Positions 46,044-53,265 of a DNA stretch of 64,000 bases are shown here, one piece after another. Below the pieces are notes generated by a model that saw only the letters and a program-made list of their open reading frames with translations, did no database searches and was not told the origin of the DNA. Source of the stretch: [Flavobacterium] thermophilum (GTDB lineage Bacteria; Bacillota; Bacilli; Bacillales; Anoxybacillaceae); NCBI GenBank assembly GCA_900450595.1, contig UGGS01000001.1, positions 2,294,001 through 2,358,000 on the forward strand. Reading direction: 5' to 3'. Positions within the stretch are counted from its first letter, which is position 1. Each line of letters opens with the position of its first letter. A program made the position numbers and the translations under genes.

Positions 46044-47518
46044 ATGTTGACGGTACAACAAGCTGTATTTACAGTTGAGGGCTTAATCGGCAAAGTTCAA
46101 CAACAAAAACAGCTCATTCATCAACTCATTCAAGAAAATGAACATTTGCGTCACGAAAACAAACAACTACGCAAAGAAAATGAACAACTGAAGTACCGTG
46201 TTCAAGAGCTGGAAGCACGCACGAAAAAAAACAGCTCCAATAGCCATTTGCCCCCATCTTCTGACCGTTTTGAGAAAAAGCGTTCCTCCCGCGAGCCGTC
46301 TGGCAAAAAGCCTGGTGGGCAAGAGGGACATGAGGGGAAGACGCTCCGTCAAGTGGAACATCCACATCATCGTGTCGTCCACCGTGTGCATACGTGTCAA
46401 GGATGTGGAGCTTCTTTGCGTGAAGTCAAACCGTTCAAAGTCGATATCCGTCAAGTGTTTGATGTCCCTCCTGCGGCGATCGAGGTGACACAACATGAAC
46501 GTGAAGTGAAATCGTGTCCACATTGTCGATGCGTGCAACAAGCCGAATTCCCATCCCATGTCACGAATCATGTGCAATACGGTCCACGGCTCACGGCGCT
46601 CGTTGTTTATTTACATCATATCCAATTGATCCCGTACAAGCGTTTAAGTGATACAATCGAAGCGTTAGTTTAAGTGATACAATCGAAGCGTTATATCAAC
46701 ACTCGATTAGTACGGGAACTCTTGCCAATATGGTGAAACGAGGACGCGAAGCGCTGGAATCAAATATGGACATCATCGAAGACGCCTTACTTGAATCCAA
46801 CATCCTGCATGTCGATGAAACGAGTTTGCGCATCAATGGGAAACTCGCATGGGTGCATGTCGCGTGTACATCGGGATATACATACTTGGCTCCTCACGCT
46901 TCTCGTGGAAAAAAAGCGACCGATGATATTGGGATTCTTCCCCGATATGAAGGGACGATGATGCACGATGCGTTCGGTACGTATCCGAGATACACGAAAG
47001 CCACCCATGCCCTTTGTCATGCCCACCATTTGCGTGAGTTAAAAGGATTCATCGAACAGGGGCATACGTGGGCGATGCGCATGACCACGTTTCTGTTAGC
47101 CGCCAAGCAAGCCGTCGAAGCCCATCACGGTGCACTTTCCGAAGAAGAAGCGAGACGGTGGGAACGAGTGTATGATCGCATCCTAGAAAGAGCACAACAC
47201 CGATTAGAAACGATGACGCCTCTTCCGAAAAAAGCACTCGCTTTTGTTCGACGCCTTCAAAAACGAAAGGAAGAAGCGCTGCGTTTCTTACGTGAAGTAC
47301 ATGTTCCCTTTGACAACAACCAAGCCGAACGCGATCTTCGCATGGTTAAAGTCAAAGAGAACATTTCGGGTACGTTTCGCGAAGAAACATTCGCGCAGTC
47401 GTTTTGCATCGCAAGAAGCATCGTTTCCACACTGACGAAACACGAAAAAAACGTGTGGGATTCGTTATGTCTTCTGTTGGCAGGCGAAACGATCGATCGA
47501 GTTCTTTCCGCTACCTAG
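46044..47518 (+). pseudogene. IS66 family transposase (TnpC), inactivated by a 26-bp tandem duplication
   Basis: From the ATG at 46044 (AAGGAGGTGA four bases upstream) the N-terminal part has a leucine-zipper-like helix (QENEHLRHENKQLRKENEQL), a basic KKPGGQEGHEGKTL region and a zinc-finger-like CQGCGASL / CPHCRC. The frame stops at 46673 because of the duplication. The second part holds the DDE domain: HVDETSLRINGKLAWVHVA, MHDAFGTYPRY, CHAHHLRELKG and VPFDNNQAERDLRMVKVKEN. Without the duplication the frames join as DTIEALYQHSISTGT, giving 482 residues. Confidence 0.92.
46642..46693. repeat. 26-bp perfect tandem duplication in the IS66 transposase
   Basis: Bases 46642-46667 are repeated exactly at 46668-46693; each begins GTTTAAGTGATAC and ends GAAGCGTTA. 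Since 26 is not a multiple of three, the reading frame is lost and a stop appears. Confidence 0.95.
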
Positions 47519-47591
47519 GGCATTTTCTATGACCGAAATGCCCTATTTGTGCTGGGCTTTTTTATACACTAGCACTGGGGTGAATAGTTAC

Positions 47592-47761
47592 CGAATAAAT
47601 GACCTTCCTCGACTCGTTTCGACCGCTGCTGTGCACAAAAGCATAGATTTCTTCGGAGCTTAATTTCGTATTTTGAATGGATAATTGTAGAATACGGTCA
47701 TAAGACAGCAGGATGTATTGCTGTTTAAATCCTAAAAAATCATCGATACCTAATATTCCAA
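47592..47761 (-). pseudogene. PIN-domain gene, middle part (between the two mobile elements)
   Basis: Reads GILGIDDFLGFKQQYILLSY, then DRILQLSIQNTKLSSEEIYA and ends ESRKVIYS at the IS66 insertion. The first codon is completed by the last base of the 5' part (T + TT). The apparent start seen further upstream lies inside the tnpB element's right end and is not real. Confidence 0.75.
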
Positions 47762-47769
47762 GTGAACTA

Positions 47770-47807
47770 CCCCCACTTAATTTTCTAGCGAAAATTTGAA
47801 GTGGGGG
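47770..47807 (-). ncRNA. Right-end hairpin, probable 3' scaffold of the TnpB guide RNA (omega RNA)
   Basis: In IS200/IS605 elements the guide RNA is made from the 3' end of tnpB through the right end and its last ~16-20 bases come from flanking DNA. Here the hairpin lies 22 bases after the tnpB stop, and the guide would begin at 47761 as TTGGAATATTAGGTAT. The match to the broken PIN gene follows from the insertion itself. Confidence 0.5.
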
Positions 47808-47829
47808 CTTCCAAAGAAGTTTGACTGCT

Positions 47830-49077
47830 TCAAGCAATCCTTATTCTTTGAGGCGTGTCCACTTCGCCGCTAGAGCATAAGACACTCAGGTCTACAGCTT
47901 TACTTTTCTTTAAGATGTTTAATGCGCCATTGACATCAGCATTAATTAGTTTGCCAGACTTTGTTCGATACAAGCCGCGCTTAATACGTTTGCCGCTGAA
48001 CTTATATTCTTTTGGATTGTCGGCATTATATTCAGGAATCTCATCGCCGTCAAAAAAGCTGGCTTGAGACGTATAGGATTCTTCCTGTTTCAAGAATTCA
48101 ATGCCGTAAAATTCACAAAGATATTCTAGTTTTTCTTTTATGTTACCGAGAGGAATATTGACAAAGTTTTGATTTGTCTTTTTTCCTAGATTCATATTGC
48201 GTTGCCATGTTTCCGCATAGCCAATGACAAGTTTGCCAATTTGATTTTCAATACAGTAGTTAATGATGTAACGGCAAGTCTTGTTGATATAATCATTCAC
48301 TTTATTATTGCGATTCATAGCAAGCAAAGCCTGTTTACGAGTGGTGCCTTTGATTTTTTGCTTATCTTTTATGCTTTGAAGTCTGGCATTTTCTTTGTTA
48401 AACCATTGATTTATACTTTTTAATCTCCGCCCATCAATGATGAATGATCTGCCGTCTGATGTGACACAAGTGGCAAGATTGTTTAATCCTAAATCAATTG
48501 CCAGTGCTTTTTGGTCATTTAATTCTCTTTGATCTTCAGGCATTTCATATTTGTACTGAATCTCAAAGAACCTGGCATGATGCTTAGGAATGATTTCAAT
48601 CTGCTTAATCTTTTTGTCCAGTAACACAGGCGGAATCGTTATCGTGATAGGCTTGTGAGTCTTTTTAAATAGGCGAGAATACGGTATCGTGAATTTGTTG
48701 CCGTCTATACGAATCTGGCCAATGATCAGTGAATGAAAGCCATCTTTTTTAAGATATTTTGGAATACTGATAGCCTTGTAGTCATATTTTCCTTGTTTGG
48801 CAAGACTGATCAAACCAAAGAAAGATTTAAAGGCTTCATTAACCTTTTTTAAAATTTGCTGTGCCATGTTGCTGTTTAACAGCTTATAGTTTTCGTTAGT
48901 TTTTGCAAGATGATAATTTTTCTCATAATTAAGAAATTCCTTGTGTTCAAAATAGTATTGTCTGACATTGTACAATCCGACGTTGTACATGTTCTTGGCA
49001 ATATGGCACAGTTCTCGAAGAGTCAAGTATTCTTCTTTGGTCAAACCATTTAGCTGTTGTTTGATACAAAAATACAT
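47830..49077 (-). CDS. tnpB: TnpB, RNA-guided nuclease-type protein of an IS605-family element
   Basis: 415 residues from the ATG at 49077 (GGAGGTGA four bases upstream). RuvC parts: [15 protein letters not shown] (first Asp), then [17 protein letters not shown] without the usual Glu-Asp-Leu motif, [19 protein letters not shown] and [16 protein letters not shown] (last Asp). The CxxC zinc finger of many TnpBs is absent. This belongs to the group in which an alternative glutamate, in the EESYTS motif, completes the active site. Gene uninterrupted. Confidence 0.9.
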   Translation of the reverse strand: MYFCIKQQLNGLTKEEYLTLRELCHIAKNMYNVGLYNVRQYYFEHKEFLNYEKNYHLAKTNENYKLLNSNMAQQILKKVNEAFKSFFGLISLAKQGKYDYKAISIPKYLKKDGFHSLIIGQIRIDGNKFTIPYSRLFKKTHKPITITIPPVLLDKKIKQIEIIPKHHARFFEIQYKYEMPEDQRELNDQKALAIDLGLNNLATCVTSDGRSFIIDGRRLKSINQWFNKENARLQSIKDKQKIKGTTRKQALLAMNRNNKVNDYINKTCRYIINYCIENQIGKLVIGYAETWQRNMNLGKKTNQNFVNIPLGNIKEKLEYLCEFYGIEFLKQEESYTSQASFFDGDEIPEYNADNPKEYKFSGKRIKRGLYRTKSGKLINADVNGALNILKKSKAVDLSVLCSSGEVDTPQRIRIA

Positions 49078-49161
49078 TTTTTCACCTCCCATCTAACTAT
49101 ATGATACTATATTTTACTGAATCTATCCTATTTTCAGCAAAATATAGTTAAGGCGATTCAT

Positions 49162-49198
49162 CTCCCACTTACTCCGCTTCGCTTCGTTGAAGTGGGAG
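49162..49198 (-). repeat. Left-end hairpin of the tnpB element
   Basis: CTCCCACTT (49162-49170) and AAGTGGGAG (49190-49198) form a 9-pair stem with a purine-rich loop. Imperfect palindromes of this kind are the recognition structures of Y1 transposases. Confidence 0.75.
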
Positions 49199-49211
49199 TC
49201 TTCTCGCCTAA

Positions 49212-49856
49212 TTAAGATAAACTTTCGTTATTTACAAAAGTATTATACATCGTATATACACCTTTGCCGTCATCACTACATATATAGGCAGGACCGTAGT
49301 ACTGATGAACAAGCAATAATGAGAAAAAACAAATAAAGCGCTCTCCTGCATTATTTCCGTTATGTAAAATGATTTGTCTCAATTTTGGAAGATCCGAAAT
49401 GGAGGATAATTCACATCGTTCCAGGTTATGAATAATATCTCTATTGACTCTGAAAGCTTGCAAAGCTAGTTGTTTCATCACATCCAATATGCGTTGCTTT
49501 TTCGTCATTCCTTTCTCTAATAAGTGATAAATGGTTTGCATCGATAGAATATACAGCTGTTTCTTCTCCGATAATTGTTTGAAAAGCTCAAAGTAATAAT
49601 CATTATACCGTTCCTTTGTGGGTATATTCCTACAAGACTCTTCTAACACTGCATCAGGAATAAGAAAAATCGGAGACTGATGAAATGCCTGCAGCAAAAG
49701 CGGCAAATTTGATATTTGTTTTCTGAATTTCGTTAAGATCATATTATCTAACATATAAAATGCTTGATGTTCATTTAGTGACTGGTACAGTTGGACCGTA
49801 TTATCTGAAATAAACGGGCGAACGGATTCTAAAACAGGGGAATCGAGGACCTTCAT
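49212..49856 (-). CDS. PIN-domain protein, 5' part of a gene split by two mobile elements
   Basis: The open part encodes 214 residues; the last four (LS and stop) come from the inserted tnpB element. PIN-type acidic residues appear in order: Asp37 in FYMLDNMIL, Glu72/73 in DAVLEES, Glu172 in NAGERFICFF and Asp195/196 in ICSDDGKGVY. PIN proteins are usually RNases. Joined with 47592-47761 and 45858-45944 the gene gives a 298-residue protein. The start overlaps the stop of the ImmA/IrrE gene as ATGA. It looks like the effector of a three-gene operon with XRE and ImmA/IrrE proteins. Truncation leaves the four acidic positions but removes the last ~88 residues. Confidence 0.7.
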   Translation of the reverse strand: MKVLDSPVLESVRPFISDNTVQLYQSLNEHQAFYMLDNMILTKFRKQISNLPLLLQAFHQSPIFLIPDAVLEESCRNIPTKERYNDYYFELFKQLSEKKQLYILSMQTIYHLLEKGMTKKQRILDVMKQLALQAFRVNRDIIHNLERCELSSISDLPKLRQIILHNGNNAGERFICFFSLLLVHQYYGPAYICSDDGKGVYTMYNTFVNNESLS

Positions 49857-50647
49857 CCTTTCGTCCCCCTTTGATCATGCACTGACGCCAACACTTGTTC
49901 ATATAGCTTATCATAAAATTTTTTAATCGATTGAAGATCCTCCTCATACATCAATCCTTTTGCCTTTTCATATAATTCATCAAACCCGCTGATGTTTATC
50001 GTATAACTAGGCTCGAACAATGATTTGTCTATATCATGGGGAATACGATTTCTATAATCATAGTCCAATGCATCTTTTGCTTCGTTAATCGTGATCAATT
50101 CGTTTTGAGCAAGTTTCACAACTAACGCTTTGTACGGGATCTGGAAGACACTGATTAATCGCATAATTTTTTGGGAGAGAGATTGTTTCATGTGAGCGGT
50201 CTCCAAAAATCGAAAACTTCTTTCCAACACAAAATCATTAATTAAAAATTCGGCAGCAAAGAGATTAGGAAGCCGCTCTTTTTCATCATAAATATGATCA
50301 ATCATGATAAAATTTTGGTCAGGGTTCTTAATTTTCTCCTTGTCAAAAAAGAAATGATAAAACTCGTGCGCCCACATGAAATTTTCATATATTCTCGGCT
50401 GTGCGGTATTAATATGGACATAATAATCACCGTTATAGTAATACACAAGCCCACCATAGTCAGCATGTTGAATCGGAAACTGCAATACATTTGCATGCTC
50501 GTAAAGATAAGTTTTTATAAAATCAAGCGGCTTTACATGAGCAAGAGGATCTCCGAGGGAGTAAATACGGTCCATTGCCCTTTTCATTTTCGGCAAATGT
50601 GTTTTGTTATGCTCTAGAATCATTTCAAGATTGTCTTTTGCAATCAA
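49853..50647 (-). CDS. ImmA/IrrE family metallo-endopeptidase
   Basis: 264 residues. Zinc protease motif HEFYH at residues 94-98 (FMWAHEFYHFFFD), with the downstream Glu-rich ERLPNLFAAEFLI block typical for the third ligand. The N-terminal ~40 residues are helical; the C-terminal half is also helical and may hold a recognition domain. ImmA of ICEBs1 and IrrE of Deinococcus cleave XRE-type repressors to switch on target genes. The XRE gene is four bases upstream and the PIN gene overlaps its stop. TTG start at 50647 with AAGGGGG upstream. Confidence 0.87.
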   Translation of the reverse strand: MIAKDNLEMILEHNKTHLPKMKRAMDRIYSLGDPLAHVKPLDFIKTYLYEHANVLQFPIQHADYGGLVYYYNGDYYVHINTAQPRIYENFMWAHEFYHFFFDKEKIKNPDQNFIMIDHIYDEKERLPNLFAAEFLINDFVLERSFRFLETAHMKQSLSQKIMRLISVFQIPYKALVVKLAQNELITINEAKDALDYDYRNRIPHDIDKSLFEPSYTINISGFDELYEKAKGLMYEEDLQSIKKFYDKLYEQVLASVHDQRGTKG

Positions 50648-50651
50648 TGGA

Positions 50652-51044
50652 CTACCCCCTTGGATGTTCGGAATTTGTCACTGATTTTAACACATCGATC
50701 AGTTCAACAAATTCGCTGAAAAGATGCATGCCCTTTTTGAATTCTTCGTCCTCTGCACCGTGAAACGAAAGGGCCACATAATTCATAAATGAATCAGATC
50801 GGCTGCGGCCAAACGTTTTTCCATTTAACTCCATATCTGCCTTGTAAAAAAAGAACGGATCGTTAATGCGGAACAGCTTATTGATCTTTGCAACATACTC
50901 CTCCACATTTCCTTCGCCTTTCAAGAAATTATAATAAGCTGTCTTCTTAATACCAGTGCGTTCCATCACCCATGAATGTTTAATGCCTTTCCCTTCTATA
51001 TATTTTTTGACATTCTGACCTACAATTTTGTTTGTATTTACCAT
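50652..51044 (-). CDS. XRE-type helix-turn-helix regulator of the ImmA/PIN operon
   Basis: 130 residues from the ATG at 51044, chosen because GGGAGGTGA lies five bases upstream; the frame is open further 5' but without such a site. HTH at about 8-60: NVKKYIEGKGIKHSWVMERT and GIKKTAYYNFLKGEGNVEEY. The second half (about 70-130) is helical and may be the part recognised by the protease. A palindrome overlapping the -10 box (51159-51187) suggests autoregulation. Confidence 0.82.
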   Translation of the reverse strand: MVNTNKIVGQNVKKYIEGKGIKHSWVMERTGIKKTAYYNFLKGEGNVEEYVAKINKLFRINDPFFFYKADMELNGKTFGRSRSDSFMNYVALSFHGAEDEEFKKGMHLFSEFVELIDVLKSVTNSEHPRG

Positions 51045-51158
51045 ACACTTCACCTCCCGTATATCTAAAATGACGAATCCAACCTTGAACATCCCTGCGA
51101 TGCTCAATGGGATGATCCGTGTGGAGTTTTCATCAAACTTTTGACCTTTTGCTTCTAC

Positions 51159-51187
51159 AATCAATTATAAACTGAGAACAATTGATT
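51159..51187 (-). promoter_or_regulatory. Palindromic operator over the promoter of the XRE/ImmA/PIN operon
   Basis: AATCAATT (51159-51166) is exactly inverted as AATTGATT (51180-51187). On the minus strand the far arm overlaps TATAAT (51169-51164), a perfect -10 hexamer. The leader to the first start codon is about 115 bases. A repressor bound here would block RNA polymerase. Confidence 0.6.
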
Positions 51188-51311
51188 TTCCATGTATTTT
51201 TCCTCAAAAAGCGGAATATATGATTAGTTTATGTCAAAAATCATGCAAAAGTTCTTGATTAAATTCATTTTTTCCTTAAAAACGGGAATAAGGACGTCCT
51301 TCCGTTAATGC

Positions 51312-51341
51312 AAAAAGGCGCCCCAACGTTTGGGACGCCTT
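51312..51341 (-). terminator. Terminator in front of the second coiled-coil fragment
   Basis: AAGGCGCCCCAA and TTTGGGACGCCTT form a stem of about 11 pairs with one mismatch; on the minus strand the A-run 51312-51316 gives a U-run. It ends transcription coming from the PUA-like gene side. Confidence 0.8.
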
Positions 51342-51350
51342 CTCCCTTGA

Positions 51351-51476
51351 TTTCTACAGCAACTGAAGCAACGCCTTTTTGTTCGCTTGCACTTGGTCGT
51401 TCAACGCCTTGACTTTTTCTTTTACCTTCTGAATGTTTGCGTTGTTGGCGCCGACTTTCTTTTCAAGGGCGCGAAT
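51351..51476. repeat. 126-bp direct repeat, copy 2 (coiled-coil gene end)
   Basis: Partner of 45517-45642. Encodes the same ~40-residue C-terminus and TAG stop on the minus strand, with its own terminator. Upstream it meets the PUA-like gene repeat after only seven bases, so the coiled-coil gene was cut here by recombination. Confidence 0.8.
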
Positions 51477-51483
51477 CTAGTTC

Positions 51484-51913
51484 ACCATTAAATCCCTAGT
51501 TGAAGTTCGTGTACAGTATATTTGCTTTTTGTCACAACTCCCGGGCTCCGCAATGTTTCATGCACCTTCTCATTATACAACCGAACGTTTTCATTGATGA
51601 TCTTCCACTCCACCGATCGCTGGTGGCAAAACCCATCGATATCATTGTCGAGATGTTTCACATAGCGATAGGGGCCAATGATGCCGATGCTGAGCCATGC
51701 GCCATGGCGAACCAACACGACATCCCCTTGTTCCATCGTATGGACAAACGCCCAGATTGCGCCAAGAGCGTTGCCAAGCTTCGCCCCCGAATAATGGTAC
51801 ACGTTGCGCAATCGCTCTCTCAGCTCATCTTTGCTTATGCCGTCTAAATTGCCGATCAGCGGCCAGCCAATCCCTATGACTTGATCGCGAATGAATTCGT
51901 CGTACCGCTGAAA
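51484..51913. repeat. 430-bp direct repeat, copy 2 (PUA-like gene)
   Basis: Aligns to 31450-31879 without gaps and with few substitutions. Both copies are in the same orientation, about 20 kb apart. Confidence 0.88.
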
Positions 51914-51952
51914 CCCATGCGGTTTCGTTTTCATTTGAAATACATGCGCCAT
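51488..51952 (-). CDS. Small PUA/EVE-like domain protein
   Basis: 154 residues from the ATG at 51952 (GGGGGATTGGAA upstream; an in-frame TTG two codons earlier is the alternative). The pattern GIGWPLIGNLDG, AIWAFVHTMEQGDVVLVRHG, IGIIGPYRYVKHLD and HQRSVEWKIIN is that of PUA-like domains found at the N-terminus of Mrr-type restriction enzymes and in EVE-family readers of modified bases. No nuclease domain is attached. Function unknown; a nucleic-acid-binding role is a guess. The gene exists as a truncated second copy at 31454. Confidence 0.6.
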   Translation of the reverse strand: MAHVFQMKTKPHGFQRYDEFIRDQVIGIGWPLIGNLDGISKDELRERLRNVYHYSGAKLGNALGAIWAFVHTMEQGDVVLVRHGAWLSIGIIGPYRYVKHLDNDIDGFCHQRSVEWKIINENVRLYNEKVHETLRSPGVVTKSKYTVHELQLGI

Positions 51953-52033
51953 TTCCAATCCCCCGTTTCCCTTTCAACCTCCGCCTTAGCCACACCGTCC
52001 CATCCATCAAAAAGCGACAGGCGCGTAACCACT

Positions 52034-52450
52034 TCAACTTCTTGCATGCTTCTTAAGAACGGCGGTAATCGCCTCAATCGTTTCTTTGGCGCCATCCGTC
52101 AACGCTTCAAACTTAAAGGCAATCGACTGAGCGTTTGGATTGATGGACGGGCCTGCGTTTCGATCTCTGCGAAACGCTGTGATCGCCTCCAAGTCTCGTT
52201 TGAGGCCATCCGGAAGCAGCGCTCGCTCGAACCTCCAGCTGACAATGTAAGGCTCTTTCATTGCGTAATCGTTGCTTCCTTCATATTGTATAGCCCCGAT
52301 GCGCTTCTTCCCTTTCTCGGAAGCGGCATCATTCATAAACAACTGCACGGTTTGCTTTGCATGGCCATCACATACATGCAAGCCTGCTTCCATCGATTTG
52401 TTTGCGATGAAATGGAAAATGGGTGCAATGGCAAAGCGGTACTCAAACAT
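52034..52450 (-). CDS. Protein of unknown function next to a radC relic
   Basis: 138 residues from the ATG at 52450 (AAAAGGTG upstream); the frame is open further 5' but lacks a ribosome binding site. Soluble, mixed alpha/beta (FAIAPIFHFIANKSMEAGLH, YIVSWRFERALLPDGLKRDL). Three genes (radC relic, this gene, PUA-like gene) run in one direction with short gaps and may form one operon. No family recognised. Confidence 0.5.
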   Translation of the reverse strand: MFEYRFAIAPIFHFIANKSMEAGLHVCDGHAKQTVQLFMNDAASEKGKKRIGAIQYEGSNDYAMKEPYIVSWRFERALLPDGLKRDLEAITAFRRDRNAGPSINPNAQSIAFKFEALTDGAKETIEAITAVLKKHARS

Positions 52451-52551
52451 CTTCACCTTTTCTCCCCCCTTTTTTGTCATATTTGCAACAGGCTCATCTG
52501 CCCCCAACAAAATGACGAGCAATCTCCGTTCATGCATCATTAAGGATTCTT

Positions 52552-53070
52552 TCAACAAAAACAAGCAAACTCCTGCATATGAATGAAAAAAAATAGAGGC
52601 CCAACCAATGTTTCTCTGTTTCGATTAATCCTCGAGTGGATCCTTCCTGCCTCCACGAGCCTTTTTGTCACTTCAATGTCTTCCCTCGACGGCTCGCAAT
52701 GACCGCTCGGATGGTTATGGGCAACGATGATGGAAGCCGAATTGGAGAGAATGGCAGCCTTCATCACCTCCCTCGGATGCACGATACTAGCGTTCAGGCT
52801 TCCGACATGGCAAACGTTGATGGCAGTCGGCTGGTTTTTCGTGTCAAGGCAGACAACGACAAACTTCTCACGGTCTGCTTCCACAAGAAACGGCTTCAAC
52901 AGCCTGTACGCATCTTCCGGAGATTTGATTTGACGCTCCTTGTACAGCACGCTAGACTCACGAACAAGCTTCAGGCTGACAATGTTGACACGCTTCGCTG
53001 GCTACTTGGAAGACACCTCCCTTTCTAGCAACTCTAGCTGTTGGTGATTGATGGTTTGATACTTGCTCAT
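52552..53070 (-). pseudogene. radC: radC-like JAB/MPN-domain gene with an amber stop and a lost C-terminus
   Basis: The ATG at 53070 follows GGAGGGAAAAGG. Codon 23 is TAG; the frame then continues without break as PAKRVNIVSLKLVRESSVLY and into the MPN domain: VCLDTKNQPTAINVCHVGSL, NASIVHPREVMKAAIL and the metal site AHNHPSGHCEPSREDIEV. The usual end (about 20 residues after LVEAG) is replaced by an unrelated tail, RIHSRINRNRETLVG onward. An internal GTG at 52950 would leave only the MPN part. RadC-like proteins of this short type are common on mobile elements. Confidence 0.88.
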
Positions 53071-53190
53071 CCTTTTCCCTCCTAAAACAAAAATAGCCCC
53101 AATTCCCCGAAAGGAATTGAGGCACCATGACTGTAGGTTCAAAATCATAATATATATTTGAAATCAAGCTTAATACAGATTCGGGCAAAA

Positions 53191-53230
53191 AGAAAAGCCC
53201 CGCAGAGATTTCTCTCCGCAGAGCTTTTCA
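53191..53230 (-). terminator. Terminator of the S-layer gene
   Basis: On the minus strand GAAAAGCTCTGCGGAGA and TCTCTGCGGGGCTTTTC pair along about 16 positions around GAAA, followed by U-rich sequence. Lies 36 bases after the stop codon. The nuclease gene at 22998 carries a variant of the same hairpin. Confidence 0.9.
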
Positions 53231-53265
53231 ACATTTCAAATGGTGACAAAGGCACCAGTTCTTAA

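Larger units (their letters stand above)
45953..47591 (+). mobile_element. IS66 family element (ISBst12-like, single-gene type), 1639 bp, with 8-bp target duplication
   Basis: The left end GTAACTATTCAGCC (45953-45966) and the complement of the right end GTAACTATTCACCCC (47577-47591) are inverted repeats. CGAATAAA is repeated at 45945-45952 and 47592-47599. Only a tnpC-type gene is present, with no tnpA/tnpB, as in the ISBst12 subgroup of IS66. Subtracting an internal 26-bp duplication gives 1613 bp, very near the 1612 bp I recall for ISBst12 of G. stearothermophilus. It interrupts the PIN gene. Confidence 0.92.
47762..49216 (-). mobile_element. IS200/IS605-type tnpB-only element (IS1341 group), 1455 bp
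   Basis: Both ends carry subterminal hairpins: CTCCCACTT / AAGTGGGAG at 49162-49198 (left end) and CCCCCACTT / AAGTGGGGG at 47770-47807 (right end). On the minus strand the element follows TTTAT (49221-49217), a target motif known for Geobacillus members. Removing 47762-49216 rejoins the PIN gene exactly in frame, which fixes the ends. There is no tnpA, so movement would need a Y1 transposase in trans. Confidence 0.85.

Noticed and set aside
47562..47837. A stand-alone 91-codon gene on the minus strand beside the tnpB element
   Set aside because: Its first codons lie in the right-end hairpin of the tnpB element and its last codons in the IS66 end; the middle is an internal piece of the split PIN gene.
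49077..49216. Separate regulatory RNA or CRISPR-like repeat in the purine-rich hairpin upstream of tnpB
   Set aside because: A single hairpin at the expected left-end position of an IS605-type element explains it; no repeated spacer structure exists.
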